A DNA stretch of 64,000 nt from Aquisalinus flavus (GTDB lineage: Bacteria > Pseudomonadota > Alphaproteobacteria > Caulobacterales > Parvularculaceae): NCBI RefSeq assembly GCF_022559625.1, contig NZ_CP042288.1:2924155-2988154 (forward strand). Direction: 5' to 3'. Within the stretch, counting starts at the first letter, position 1. Each line of letters begins with the position of its first letter. Under the pieces are notes generated by a model. The model was not told where the DNA came from and did no database searches. It worked only from the letters and a program-made list of their open reading frames with translations. Below, in pieces: positions 37,499-46,181 of the stretch. A program made the position numbers and the translations under genes.

Positions 37499-37936
37499 CT
37501 ACTGGAACTGCGTGCCGAAACTGGCAAGGAAGGACTGGGCGAGAATGCGCAGGTCCTTGTTCGATTCCATTTCCAGCATCTTGCCGGACTTGCGCAGCTT
37601 GCCGAGGCTGATGAAGTGGTTCTGCTGGGCTTCGTTCAACTCGCCGAAGGGAATGAAGGCCATGTCCCAGGACATGAAGGTCCTGTTCTCGCCTTCGCCG
37701 TCCAGCAGGGTGATACAGTTATCGTGGCGGCGGTCCTTCTGGATGCGTTTGTAACACGCCATGACCTTGTCCTTCTCCCCTTCCAGCACCTGGAAGAAGC
37801 TGCCGTCATTATACAGGAGAAGGCCGGTGATATTGTCCGCCTTGTTGTTATGGCGCGATTTCTCGAGGATGTCTTTCATGGCTTTTTCCGACATCAGGTG
37901 CGTTGCCGAACTCAGATAGGCGAGGTGGTAGAGCAT
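37499..37936 (-). CDS. BLUF-domain blue-light photoreceptor
   Basis: 145 residues. The BLUF domain fills residues 1-95: the flavin-interacting Tyr is Y7 in YHLAYLSSAT, Gln is Q49 in GSFFQVLEGE, Asn is N30/N31 before ITGLLLYNDG, and the W/M pair is W90 and M92 in MSWDMAFIPF. A helical C-terminal extension of about 50 residues caps the domain. No output domain is fused, so signalling must be by protein contact. The ribosome site is weak and codon use is less GC-rich than in neighbours. It sits between trpB and trpA, a place I do not know from related clusters. Confidence 0.93.
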   Translation of the reverse strand: MLYHLAYLSSATHLMSEKAMKDILEKSRHNNKADNITGLLLYNDGSFFQVLEGEKDKVMACYKRIQKDRRHDNCITLLDGEGENRTFMSWDMAFIPFGELNEAQQNHFISLGKLRKSGKMLEMESNKDLRILAQSFLASFGTQFQ

Positions 37937-38017
37937 TTGAATTCTTTTTCGTTTCCGCTAGTCATCGTCTAAGGACAGGCCGCATCCAAAACAGTTCCAG
38001 GACCTGAGATAGTGTGC

Positions 38018-39268
38018 CTAGATATCCTTGCCCAGCGCGTCAGCGACGGTGAAGATGTCCTTGTCGCCGCGCCCGCACATGTTGAGCAGCAGGATCTGGT
38101 CGCGGTCCATCTGACCGGCCTTTTCGATGGCGCGGGCAAGGGCGTGTGACGGCTCCAGCGCCGGGATGATGCCTTCCTGCGCGCAACAGGTCTGGAAAGC
38201 CTGCAGGGCTTCGTCATCCGTCGCGGAGACATATTTCACCCGGCCTGTCTCATGAAGCCAGGAATGCTCGGGTCCGATACCGGGATAGTCGAGTCCGGCG
38301 GAGATTGAATGGGCATCGAGAATCTGGCCGTCATCCGACTGCAGCAGATAGGTGCGGTTGCCATGCAGCACGCCGGCCCGCCCGCCGGTGAGTGACGCCG
38401 CGTGCTTGTCGGTATCGATGCCATGACCGGCCGCCTCGACGCCGATGATCTCGACATCGCGGTCATCGAGGAACGGGTGGAACAGGCCGATCGCGTTCGA
38501 GCCGCCGCCGATGCAGGCCATGATGACGTCGGGCAGGCGCCCTTCGGCGGCTTTCATCTGGGCCTTCGCCTCGATCCCGATCACCGACTGGAAATCGCGC
38601 ACCAGCTGCGGATAGGGGTGCGGGCCCGCCGCCGTGCCGATGATGTAAAACGTGTCCTCGACATTGGTCACCCAGTCGCGCAGGGCGTCGTTCATCGCGT
38701 CCTTCAGCGTTGCTGCGCCGGAGGTGACGGGTCTGACCTCGGCGCCCAGCAGCTTCATCCGGAACACGTTCGGTTTCTGCCGCTCGACATCGGTCGCGCC
38801 CATATAGACGATGCAGGGCAGGCCGAAGCGGGCGCAGACGGTTGCTGTGGCGACGCCATGCTGACCGGCACCGGTCTCGGCGATGATCCGCGTCTTGCCC
38901 ATGCGCCGGGCAAGCAGGATCTGGCCGATGCAGTTGTTGATCTTGTGCGCGCCGGTATGGTTCAGTTCGTCGCGCTTGAAATAGATCTTCGCGCCCTTGC
39001 CCTCGGGCACATCGGCACGGACCATTTCGGTCAGCCGTTCGGCGAAATACAGCGGTGACGGACGGCCGACATAATGTTCGAGGTAATAGTCCAGCTCCTC
39101 GCGGAAGGCGGGGTCGGCCTTGGCCGCTTCATATTCCTTTTCCAGCTCGAGGATCAGCGGCATCAGCGTTTCGGCAACGAAGCGTCCGCCGAACTTGCCG
39201 AAGCGCCCCTGCGCGTCGGGACCGGTGCGATAGGAATTGAGTATCTCGCCTGAGGGGGTAGAGGACAT
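38018..39268 (-). CDS. trpB: Tryptophan synthase beta chain
   Basis: 416 residues of the TrpB1 type. PLP-lysine is in [19 protein letters not shown], with [30 protein letters not shown] and a C-terminal CGRGDKDI. It condenses indole with serine. The N-terminal [21 protein letters not shown] is standard. trpF is upstream, but a 105-bp repeat occupies most of the 198-bp gap between them. Downstream lies the BLUF gene rather than trpA. Confidence 0.97.
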   Translation of the reverse strand: MSSTPSGEILNSYRTGPDAQGRFGKFGGRFVAETLMPLILELEKEYEAAKADPAFREELDYYLEHYVGRPSPLYFAERLTEMVRADVPEGKGAKIYFKRDELNHTGAHKINNCIGQILLARRMGKTRIIAETGAGQHGVATATVCARFGLPCIVYMGATDVERQKPNVFRMKLLGAEVRPVTSGAATLKDAMNDALRDWVTNVEDTFYIIGTAAGPHPYPQLVRDFQSVIGIEAKAQMKAAEGRLPDVIMACIGGGSNAIGLFHPFLDDRDVEIIGVEAAGHGIDTDKHAASLTGGRAGVLHGNRTYLLQSDDGQILDAHSISAGLDYPGIGPEHSWLHETGRVKYVSATDDEALQAFQTCCAQEGIIPALEPSHALARAIEKAGQMDRDQILLLNMCGRGDKDIFTVADALGKDI

Positions 39269-39366
39269 GGTCGCGCCTTTCTGTACAGCCCCTCTTTCAA
39301 CAGCTAGTGCTGAAGAAAATCAATGGCTTTGTCGGTGATGCGTTGACGCAGCGGTGGTCGCGACTG

Positions 39367-39470
39367 GATCAACCTGCCTTCAAATGGAACCATTTGAATG
39401 CAGAAAAGTTGATCGCTTCCAAAGTGTTAGAGCAGCTCCTCTGCGGCCATCCGGACGCAGGCTGCTCTAG
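39367..39470. repeat. Dispersed palindromic repeat R1, copy A
   Basis: About 104 bp built of two imperfect hairpins: one starting GATCAACCTGCCTTCAAATGG and ending GTTGATC, and one with arms AGAGCAGC (39430-39437) and GCTGCTCT (39461-39468). It is about 90% identical to the reverse complement of 62257-62362. The terminal CTAG contains the complement of the trpF stop codon (39467-39469). No transposase or T-tract is linked to it. Confidence 0.92.
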
Positions 39471-40150
39471 GCGTCCTTGTCCATATAGTCGGACGCGGCG
39501 GCGCGCACGGCACCGACGAAATCGCTGACCAGCTTCGCCTCCTTCACGCCGGGCTCGCTCTCCACGCCGGAGGAGACATCGACGCCCTCGAAGCCCGCCA
39601 GGGCCTGGACTGCATCGATGGCGTCATAGACATTTTCCGGGGTCAGCCCGCCTGACAGCAGCCATGGCGTCTCGCCCTTCACCCCGGCGAGGATATCGAC
39701 GTCGAAGCGCACGCCATTGCCCCCGGGCCGCGAGGCATAGGGCGGCGGCTTGGCATCGAACAGCAGCATGTCGGCATGGGCGGCAAAGGCGTCCTCCGCA
39801 GCGGCGACATCTTCCCGCGAAGCGACGCCGATCGCCTTGATCACCGGCAGGCCGAAGCTCTGGCCGATCAATTCGACCCGCTCCGGCTTTTCGGTGCCAT
39901 GCAGCTGGATGTGGGTCAGCGGCACTTCGGCGATCGTGTCGGCAAGGCGCGTCATGTCTGGATTGACGAACAGGCCGACGATGGACACTTCGCCGCGCAC
40001 CGCATCCGCAATCTCGGCCGCCTGTGCCGGTTCGACACAGCGCGGGCTTTTCTCGAAAAAGACGAGACCGATCATGTCGGCCCCCGCGTCGACAGCCTCG
40101 CGCGCCATCGCGGTTGAGGTCAGGCCACAGATCTTGACTAGCTTGCTCAT
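39467..40150 (-). CDS. trpF: Phosphoribosylanthranilate isomerase
   Basis: 227 residues. N-terminal KICGLTSTAMAREAVDAGADMIGLVF has the catalytic Cys, followed by SPRCVEPAQAAEIA, the phosphate loop LSGGLTPENV and VDVSSGVESEPGVKE with the catalytic Asp. It converts phosphoribosylanthranilate to CdRP in tryptophan synthesis. The gene starts ten bases after lapA. Its final codons DYMDKDA are followed by a TAG that belongs to repeat R1. Confidence 0.96.
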   Translation of the reverse strand: MSKLVKICGLTSTAMAREAVDAGADMIGLVFFEKSPRCVEPAQAAEIADAVRGEVSIVGLFVNPDMTRLADTIAEVPLTHIQLHGTEKPERVELIGQSFGLPVIKAIGVASREDVAAAEDAFAAHADMLLFDAKPPPYASRPGGNGVRFDVDILAGVKGETPWLLSGGLTPENVYDAIDAVQALAGFEGVDVSSGVESEPGVKEAKLVSDFVGAVRAAASDYMDKDA

Positions 40151-40160
40151 TCAGTCCGTC

Positions 40161-40532
40161 TCACCGGGTCGTTGGCTTTTCCTGGGGTGTGGCGTGCCGC
40201 TGGATCACCGGCAAGTCATCGGTTTTCTTCGGTCGCGGGGCATTGGCAAGCTCCAGCGCGTGCTCCAGTTCCCTGATGCGGTGCTTGCGCTCGGACGCCT
40301 TGTGGCGCAGCCCCTTGCCCGACAGCCACATGCCGAGACCGCCGAGAACGTAACCGATGAACATCATCGCGATCAGCGCCGCCCATAGCGGCATCGGGCC
40401 GACGGCAAAGGCGGGGTTGGCAATATTGATCGGGTCGAGGCTGATATAGACCGGCATCCGGTTGGCGAGCAGGAACAACAGGATGATCAGACCGGTGACC
40501 CCGAGAAAGGCTGTCAGAAGAAATTTTCTCAT
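40161..40532 (-). CDS. lapA: LapA-domain (DUF1049) inner-membrane protein
   Basis: 123 residues with two hydrophobic segments (about 2-22 and 46-68) separated by NRMPVYISLDPINIANPAFAVG. A cytoplasmic basic helix follows the second segment (RHKASERKHRIRELEHALE), typical of LapA proteins. LapA is associated with lipopolysaccharide assembly in enterobacteria. Position between ihfB and trpF is the standard alphaproteobacterial order. Confidence 0.88.
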   Translation of the reverse strand: MRKFLLTAFLGVTGLIILLFLLANRMPVYISLDPINIANPAFAVGPMPLWAALIAMMFIGYVLGGLGMWLSGKGLRHKASERKHRIRELEHALELANAPRPKKTDDLPVIQRHATPQEKPTTR

Positions 40533-40596
40533 ATGAACAATCTAAGCCACACCGCTGCGGTGTGCCAGCATCAATCGCCCGGAAAATGTGGCCCTG

Positions 40597-40914
40597 TCAG
40601 CCCTGCGACTTCAGCGAGATGACATTGTCGTTCTGCGGCTTGTTCAGGCGCTCGCGCATTTCCTTGCCGGCCTTGAAGAAAGGCGTCCACTTTTCCTCGA
40701 TGGCGACAGCCTCCCCGGTACGCGGGTTACGACCGATGCGCGCTTCACGGTGCTTGACCGAGAAAGCGCCGAAGCCGCGCAATTCGACGCGGTCGCCATT
40801 GGCAAGGGCACCTGAAATCTCGTCAAAAACCGTGGCGACAATACGTTCTATATCGCGTGTAAAGAGATGGGGATTGTCTTCGGCCAGTTTCTGGACCAGT
40901 TCTGATTTGATCAT
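40597..40914 (-). CDS. ihfB: Integration host factor subunit beta
   Basis: 105 residues from the ATG at 40914 ([18 protein letters not shown]). HU/IHF fold: [26 protein letters not shown] and the DNA-inserting arm [15 protein letters not shown], followed by [14 protein letters not shown]. With IhfA it bends DNA. It is the first gene of the trpF-trpB block here. The usual sppA gene is not upstream; ubiE is divergent instead. Confidence 0.95.
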   Translation of the reverse strand: MIKSELVQKLAEDNPHLFTRDIERIVATVFDEISGALANGDRVELRGFGAFSVKHREARIGRNPRTGEAVAIEEKWTPFFKAGKEMRERLNKPQNDNVISLKSQG

Positions 40915-40945
40915 ATGGTGTCCGCGTCGGCTGAGGGATAACGGC

Positions 40946-40987
40946 CTTTTAAGCAACAATATATGGTAGTCAAGACGCAACGTCTTG
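40946..40987 (-). promoter_or_regulatory. Candidate ihfB promoter overlapping an inverted repeat
   Basis: On the minus strand TTGACT (40973-40968) is followed after 16 bases by TAAAAG (40951-40946). The -35 box overlaps a perfect inverted repeat, CAAGACG-CAA-CGTCTTG (40971-40987), which may be an operator. The assignment is by eye and the -10 box is imperfect. Confidence 0.45.
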
Positions 40988-41111
40988 ATTTATTTCATGT
41001 TTTAGGCATGGTGACCCTGCCAAAACGGATTGTCGCAGTCAATAGGAAATGCTGCAATTGATGATAAGTTTCAGGTAGATGGCGCAAAGCTTCAACCCGG
41101 AGGGAATTTCG

Positions 41112-41894
41112 ATGACCACGACAGATACGCCCAAAGCCTCCTTCGGGTTTCAGGATGTGCCGGCCGGTGAGAAGGCGGGCATGGTCCGGGCCGTCTTCGA
41201 TTCCGTCGCCGACAATTACGACGTGATGAATGACGCCATGTCCGGCGGCATTCACCGGGTCTGGAAGTCTGTCCTGCTCGACCGGCTGAACCCGCAGCCG
41301 GGCCAGCGCCTGATCGATGTTGCCGGCGGCACCGGCGATATCGCCATCGCTTTCCTCAAGCGCGCGGCCGCGCGCCCCCTGCGCGGGCGGGCCGAGGCCA
41401 GCGCCGTCATCTGCGACATCAACCATGCGATGATGAAGGCCGGCCAGTCCCGCGACGATGCAAGGCCTTTTGCCAATGTCCTGACCCGCACCTGCGGCGA
41501 TGCCCAGAACCTGCCGTTCCCGGACCGCAGTTTCGATGTCTACACCATCGGCTTCGGCATCAGGAATGTCACCGACATGGACGCAGCCCTGACCGAAGCC
41601 TGGCGCGTCCTCAAGCCCGGCGGGCGCTTCACCTGCCTGGAATTCTCCCGCCCGGTAACGGAAGGGTTTTCGCAGGTTTACGATGCCTACTCCTTCAATG
41701 TCATACCATGGCTGGGGGAAATGATCGCCAGGGACCGCGACAGCTATCAATATCTCGTCGAGAGCATCCGCCGCTTCCCGCCCCAGGGCGCGTTCAAGCT
41801 GCGCATCGAAGATGCCGGTTTCTCCCGCGTCTCCTATGAAAATCTGAGCGGCGGCATCGCCGCTCTCCACACCGGTTGGAAGACCGGACTTTAG
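41112..41894 (+). CDS. ubiE: Ubiquinone/menaquinone biosynthesis C-methyltransferase
   Basis: 260 residues from the ATG at 41112 with GGAGGG upstream; an ATG at 41079 lacks support. The UbiE signature includes [25 protein letters not shown], the SAM motif [30 protein letters not shown] and [16 protein letters not shown]. It methylates C2 of the polyprenyl benzoquinol ring in ubiquinone synthesis. ubiB follows after eight bases. Confidence 0.97.
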   Translation: MTTTDTPKASFGFQDVPAGEKAGMVRAVFDSVADNYDVMNDAMSGGIHRVWKSVLLDRLNPQPGQRLIDVAGGTGDIAIAFLKRAAARPLRGRAEASAVICDINHAMMKAGQSRDDARPFANVLTRTCGDAQNLPFPDRSFDVYTIGFGIRNVTDMDAALTEAWRVLKPGGRFTCLEFSRPVTEGFSQVYDAYSFNVIPWLGEMIARDRDSYQYLVESIRRFPPQGAFKLRIEDAGFSRVSYENLSGGIAALHTGWKTGL

Positions 41895-41902
41895 GACCGT
41901 CC

Positions 41903-43618
41903 ATGTTCCGTACCATCGCCAATCTGGGGCGTCTCATCCGTGCCGGTTTCGTGCTCGCGCGATATGATGCGCTGCTGCCGCGCGAATATGCCCATCTTCT
42001 GCCATGGCCGCTGCGGATGGTTGGTACGCTGACGAGGCTAGGCGCGCGGGGCAAGGATTTGCGCCCCGGCCAGCGCCTCGCCCGTGCGCTTGGCGGGCAG
42101 GGACCGGCCTATGTCAAGTTCGGCCAGCTTCTGGCGACCCGGCCCGATCTCATCGGCTTTGAAATGGCCGGCGACCTCGGCGAGCTGCAGGACCGCATGG
42201 CGCCTTTCGGTCAGGAAAAAGCCAAGCGCGAGATCGCCCATTCCCTCGGCAAGCCGGTGGAGGAGCTGTTCGTCAGCTTCTCCGAGCCGGTTGCGGCTGC
42301 CTCGATCGCGCAGGTGCACAAGGCGGTCACCCATGACGGCATGATCGTCGCGGTCAAGGTGCTCCGCCCCCGGATCGAACAGGAGGCCCGGCGCGATTTC
42401 CGGGCCTTCCATCTCGGCGCCCGCATCATCGAGCGGCTGGTCAAGCCGGCCCGGCGGATGCGGCCGAGGAAGTTCATCGAGACACTCGCCGCCGCCGCCG
42501 AGATCGAGCTCGACCTGCGCATGGAGGCGGGGGCGGCGTCGGAACTGTCCGAGAACCTCGCCGATGATGATATGATCCGCGTGCCCACGATCCGCTGGGA
42601 ATATTCCTCCCGCCGGGTGATGACGACCGAATGGGTCAACGGCGTCGCCATGTCCGATACCGCCGCGCTCGACCGGCAGGGCGTCGACAAGAAGGCGCTC
42701 GCCGTCACCATCATCCAGACCTTCCTGACCCAGGCACTGCATCACGGTTTCTTTCATGCCGACATGCACCAGGGCAATATGTTCGTCGATCGCGACAACC
42801 GCCTTGTGCTGATCGATTTCGGCATCATGGGCCGCCTCGACGAGGAAGCCCGCCGGGTGTTCGCCGAGATCATCTATGGCTTCATCCAGCGCGACTATCA
42901 TCTCGCGGCGCAGGCCCATTTCGATGCCGGCTATGTGCCCTCGCACTATTCGGTCGAGGCGTTCGCGACGGCGCTGCGGGCGGTCGGCGAGCCGATCTTC
43001 GGCCAGACCTCCGACAAGGTCGACATGTCCCGGGTGCTGCAGCAGCTGTTCGACGTGACCGAGATTTTCGAGATGCAGCTGCGGCCCGAACTCGTCCTGC
43101 TGCAGCGGACCATGGTGGTGGTCGAGGGTGTCGCCCGCTCGCTCGATCCGTCGATCGACATGTGGGCCGCGGCGGACCCGGTCGTGCGCGGCTATATTGC
43201 CGGCCGCGTCGGGCCGCAGGCGCTGCTGAAGAAGGGCCGGGCATCGGCGCGGGCAGCGTTGCGCCTGGCCGAGAACTTCCCCGCCTTTGCCTCGGCTGCC
43301 GAGCGCGCAGTGGCGTTCGTCGGCGAGGACGGGGTCAAGCTGTCCAACGAGACCGTGTGGGAACTGGCCTATGCGATGCGCAATCCCCAGAAATTCAAGA
43401 CCAGTGTGCGCCACCAGGAAGGCTGGATCGACAGCGGCGTCAGCGGTGGTGGTGGCATCGGCAGCAGGCTGTCCCTGTTCGTGCTCATCCTTTCGGTGAT
43501 CGCGGGGTTTTCATCCTACTTTGCCTATGAAATGACGGGCAGTGATGTTTATAAGTACCTTACCATCACGTCGGTCGCTGTTTTCAGCGGCGGTGCGATC
43601 TTCCGAGGTGTCTTCTAA
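41903..43618 (+). CDS. ubiB: UbiB-type ABC1/ADCK kinase-like protein for ubiquinone synthesis
   Basis: 571 residues from the ATG at 41903. The atypical kinase fold is recognised by GPAYVKFGQLLATRPDLIG (the KxGQ motif), the Ala-rich loop VAAASIAQVHKA, VAVKVLRPRIEQ, HADMHQGNMFV and VLIDFGIMGRLDE. Two C-terminal hydrophobic helices (about 520-570) anchor it in the membrane, after a Gly-rich linker. It is longer than E. coli UbiB in the middle region. UbiB has ATPase activity and supports the UbiE-to-coenzyme Q pathway; order ubiE-ubiB-coaBC is conserved in this group. Confidence 0.95.
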   Translation: MFRTIANLGRLIRAGFVLARYDALLPREYAHLLPWPLRMVGTLTRLGARGKDLRPGQRLARALGGQGPAYVKFGQLLATRPDLIGFEMAGDLGELQDRMAPFGQEKAKREIAHSLGKPVEELFVSFSEPVAAASIAQVHKAVTHDGMIVAVKVLRPRIEQEARRDFRAFHLGARIIERLVKPARRMRPRKFIETLAAAAEIELDLRMEAGAASELSENLADDDMIRVPTIRWEYSSRRVMTTEWVNGVAMSDTAALDRQGVDKKALAVTIIQTFLTQALHHGFFHADMHQGNMFVDRDNRLVLIDFGIMGRLDEEARRVFAEIIYGFIQRDYHLAAQAHFDAGYVPSHYSVEAFATALRAVGEPIFGQTSDKVDMSRVLQQLFDVTEIFEMQLRPELVLLQRTMVVVEGVARSLDPSIDMWAAADPVVRGYIAGRVGPQALLKKGRASARAALRLAENFPAFASAAERAVAFVGEDGVKLSNETVWELAYAMRNPQKFKTSVRHQEGWIDSGVSGGGGIGSRLSLFVLILSVIAGFSSYFAYEMTGSDVYKYLTITSVAVFSGGAIFRGVF

Positions 43619-43650
43619 GACGGCAGGCAAATCAAGGCGGCAAGTAATCC

Positions 43651-44859
43651 ATGACCCAGAACTCCGTCCTCATCATCATCGGCGGCGGCATCGCGGCGTA
43701 TAAATCGCTGGAAACGATACGCGCGCTGTCGCGCCGGGGGATAAGGTCCCGCGCGATCCTGACCAGGGCCGGTGCCGAATTCATCACGCCGCTCTCCGTC
43801 GCCAGCCTGACCGGCGACAAGTGCTATACCGACCTGTTCGACCTGACCGACGAGGCCGAGATGGGCCATATCGAGCTGTCGCGCTCCGCTGACCTCGTGC
43901 TCGTTGCCCCCGCGACCGCCGACCTGATGGCCAAGACCGCGAACGGGCTTGCCAATGATCTTGCCTCGACCGCGCTGCTCGCCACCGACAAGCCGGTGAT
44001 CTGGGCGCCGGCCATGAATGTGCGCATGTGGGAGCATCCGGCAACCAGGCGCAATGTCCGCACCCTGAAGGGCGATGGCGGCATCTTTGTCGGCCCCGGC
44101 GAGGGCGAAATGGCCTGCGGCGAGTTCGGTTCCGGGCGACTGGCGGAACCGACGCAAATCGCCGATGCCGTCGAGGCCTGGTTCGATGCCCATGCCGATG
44201 GCCGCCTGACCGGCCGGCATGTCCTCGTCACCGCCGGCCCGACCCATGAGCCGCTCGACCCGGTGCGCTATATCGCCAACCGCTCCTCCGGCAAGCAGGG
44301 CTATGCCATTGCCCGGGCACTCGCCAGGATGGGCGCGAAGGTCACCCTCGTCACCGGCCCGACCGGGCTGACCCCGCCCGCCGGTGTCGATACGGTCAAG
44401 GTCGAGACGGCGCGCCAGATGCTTGCCGCCTGCGAGGCCGCGCTGCCGGCCGATTGCGCGGTGTGCTGCGCCGCCGTCGCCGATTATCGCCCGCAGATCG
44501 AGACTGAGCACAAGATCAAGAAGGAGCGCGGTGGCCTGTCGACCATCGCCCTGTCGGAGAACCCGGATATCCTCCGTACCCTGTCGAACCATGAAACCTC
44601 TCGGCCGAAACTGGTCATCGGCTTTGCGGCGGAGACGGACGATGTCATCGGCCATGCCGATGCCAAGCGCAAGCGCAAGGGCTGCGACTGGATCGTCGCC
44701 AATGACGTCTCCCCCGGCACCGGCACGATGGGCGGCGACAACAACACCGTCACCATCCTGTCCGAAGAGGGCGAGGAGGCATGGGACAACATGCCCAAGG
44801 CCGCCGTCGCCGGACGCCTCGCCGAGAAGATCGCCGACGCGCTGCTGGGGAAGAAATAG
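43651..44859 (+). CDS. coaBC: Bifunctional phosphopantothenoylcysteine decarboxylase/phosphopantothenate-cysteine ligase
   Basis: 402 residues. The flavoprotein CoaC half has ILIIIGGGIAAYKSLETIRAL, PAMNVRMWEHPATRRN with the active residues, and VGPGEGEMACGEFGSGRL. The CoaB half begins HVLVTAGPTHEPLDPVRYIANRSSGKQGYAIA and ends with GCDWIVANDVSPGTGTMGGD. It converts 4'-phosphopantothenate to 4'-phosphopantetheine on the way to coenzyme A. It starts 32 bases after ubiB. Confidence 0.96.
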   Translation: MTQNSVLIIIGGGIAAYKSLETIRALSRRGIRSRAILTRAGAEFITPLSVASLTGDKCYTDLFDLTDEAEMGHIELSRSADLVLVAPATADLMAKTANGLANDLASTALLATDKPVIWAPAMNVRMWEHPATRRNVRTLKGDGGIFVGPGEGEMACGEFGSGRLAEPTQIADAVEAWFDAHADGRLTGRHVLVTAGPTHEPLDPVRYIANRSSGKQGYAIARALARMGAKVTLVTGPTGLTPPAGVDTVKVETARQMLAACEAALPADCAVCCAAVADYRPQIETEHKIKKERGGLSTIALSENPDILRTLSNHETSRPKLVIGFAAETDDVIGHADAKRKRKGCDWIVANDVSPGTGTMGGDNNTVTILSEEGEEAWDNMPKAAVAGRLAEKIADALLGKK

Positions 44860-44971
44860 CTCAGCCGGCCTTTTCCGCCTTTGCAGCGTGGATTTAAGGG
44901 GGCGATGATCTGGTGCGGGCCGATACCCAGCTCTCCCGTCCGCACTGCCAAGGTGCGGAACACTGCTGCGC

Positions 44972-45009
44972 CAAGTCCTGAATGGACAGGCCTGTCCATT
45001 CAGGACTTG
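44972..45009. repeat. 38-bp perfect palindrome
   Basis: Nineteen bases CAAGTCCTGAATGGACAGG (44972-44990) are followed directly by their exact reverse complement (44991-45009). There is no unpaired centre and the match stops sharply at both sides. It lies in the 197-bp gap between the convergent coaBC and hydrolase genes. With no T-tract it is not a simple terminator. No second copy is seen in the window. Confidence 0.95.
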
Positions 45010-45056
45010 CTTGCCAAGGCGTGAGCGGTCAGTTGGGCACCGTCTTCAGATACCCC

Positions 45057-45923
45057 CTAAACCCGTTCAAGCCATTTCTGGATCGCGCGCCGCGCGGCGG
45101 GTTCTTCCAGGGTCGGGGCGTGGCCGGTATTGGCGATCTCGCACACATCCATCTGCGGCTGGACGTCCTTCATGGTGCTGACGATTTCCCGTGTCAGCAG
45201 GTCAGACAGGGCGCCGCGCACGCATAGCAAGGGGCCGGCGAGGGCGGCAAAGCCCGGCTCCAGCGAGGGCGCGGGGCCGGCTTCGGCCAGGGCTTTCGCG
45301 ATGCCGGTGTCATAGTCGAGCTCGATGCCCCGGTCGGTCATGGTGCATACGCGGCGGGCGAAGATCTGCCAGAAGCTGTCATGGCGCTTGGGGAAGGCGA
45401 CACCGTTGATCGCCTTGATGCCCTGTGCCGCCTCGGCCCAGCTGTCCCACGGGCCCGACCCTCCGACATAGCCAGCGATGCGGGCAAGGCCCTCGGGCGC
45501 GAGCTGCGGCCCGATATCGTTCAGCACCGCGCCGGACACGGCGTCCGGATTGTTGGCGGCGATCAGCATGGTGACGATCCCGCCCAGCGATGTGCCGATG
45601 AACAGCGCGTCGGTCAGGCCGCGCGCCTCCATCAGCGCTTTCACGTCGGCGGCATAGATCGACGGGTGATAATGGCTGTAGTCCGGGTCGCGGTCCGATG
45701 CGCCGCGCCCGCGCAGGGACAGGGCGACGACCTCGCAGGCAGGCCCGGTAAAGGCGCGCGAGGTCAGCCAGCCGGCCAGCCCCTCGAAATCGCGCTCGTT
45801 GCGGGTCAGGCCCGGCAGGCAGATGATCGACGGCGCATTGACGCCCGCCGCCGGGTGGCGGCGAACCGTCGCATGCAGGGTGAGGCCGTCGGGCGTCTCG
45901 AAGGTATAATTTTCCCCGGTCAT
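45057..45923 (-). CDS. Alpha/beta hydrolase
   Basis: 288 residues, no signal peptide. Hydrolase pattern: oxyanion region IICLPGLTRNERDF, SLRGRGASDRDPDYSHY, nucleophile elbow FIGTSLGGIVTMLI and His in EIANTGHAPTLEEPAARRAI near the end. The candidate acid is in LCVRGALSDLLT. This resembles cytoplasmic esterase/lactonase-like hydrolases; the substrate is not predictable. It is convergent with coaBC across the palindrome. Confidence 0.85.
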   Translation of the reverse strand: MTGENYTFETPDGLTLHATVRRHPAAGVNAPSIICLPGLTRNERDFEGLAGWLTSRAFTGPACEVVALSLRGRGASDRDPDYSHYHPSIYAADVKALMEARGLTDALFIGTSLGGIVTMLIAANNPDAVSGAVLNDIGPQLAPEGLARIAGYVGGSGPWDSWAEAAQGIKAINGVAFPKRHDSFWQIFARRVCTMTDRGIELDYDTGIAKALAEAGPAPSLEPGFAALAGPLLCVRGALSDLLTREIVSTMKDVQPQMDVCEIANTGHAPTLEEPAARRAIQKWLERV

Positions 45924-46087
45924 CCCGCCTATCTAGCACGCTCGTTTTGTGCCGCCAGTCCTCCTGTCGATCGACCCGGCCTGAACCGCTGCCCCGGCCG
46001 CTCGATCAGCAAGGCTGACACGAGAGTTAGAAAGTAACGTAAACTCTTGCGCGGCTTTGAAAGATTCTGTTAAGTGGGCGCTTCGCG

Positions 46088-46125
46088 ATGCCGGGCCACC
46101 CCTCGCGGGGACCCCGGGCCGGCAT
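46088..46125 (+). promoter_or_regulatory. GC-rich stem-loop in the oppB leader region
   Basis: ATGCCGG (46088-46094) pairs with CCGGCAT (46119-46125), and CCCC and GGGG pair inside it. It sits 57 bases before the oppB start in the 258-bp region between the divergent hydrolase and oppB genes. An attenuator or mRNA-stabilising role is possible; no T-tract follows. A TTGCGC...TTAAGT pair 46.05 kb is a weak promoter candidate. Confidence 0.4.
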
Positions 46126-46181
46126 TCAAGTATTGTCGACGTGTTACTAACCGGAGCGCCCCAGGGGGGCAAAAAGGGCAC

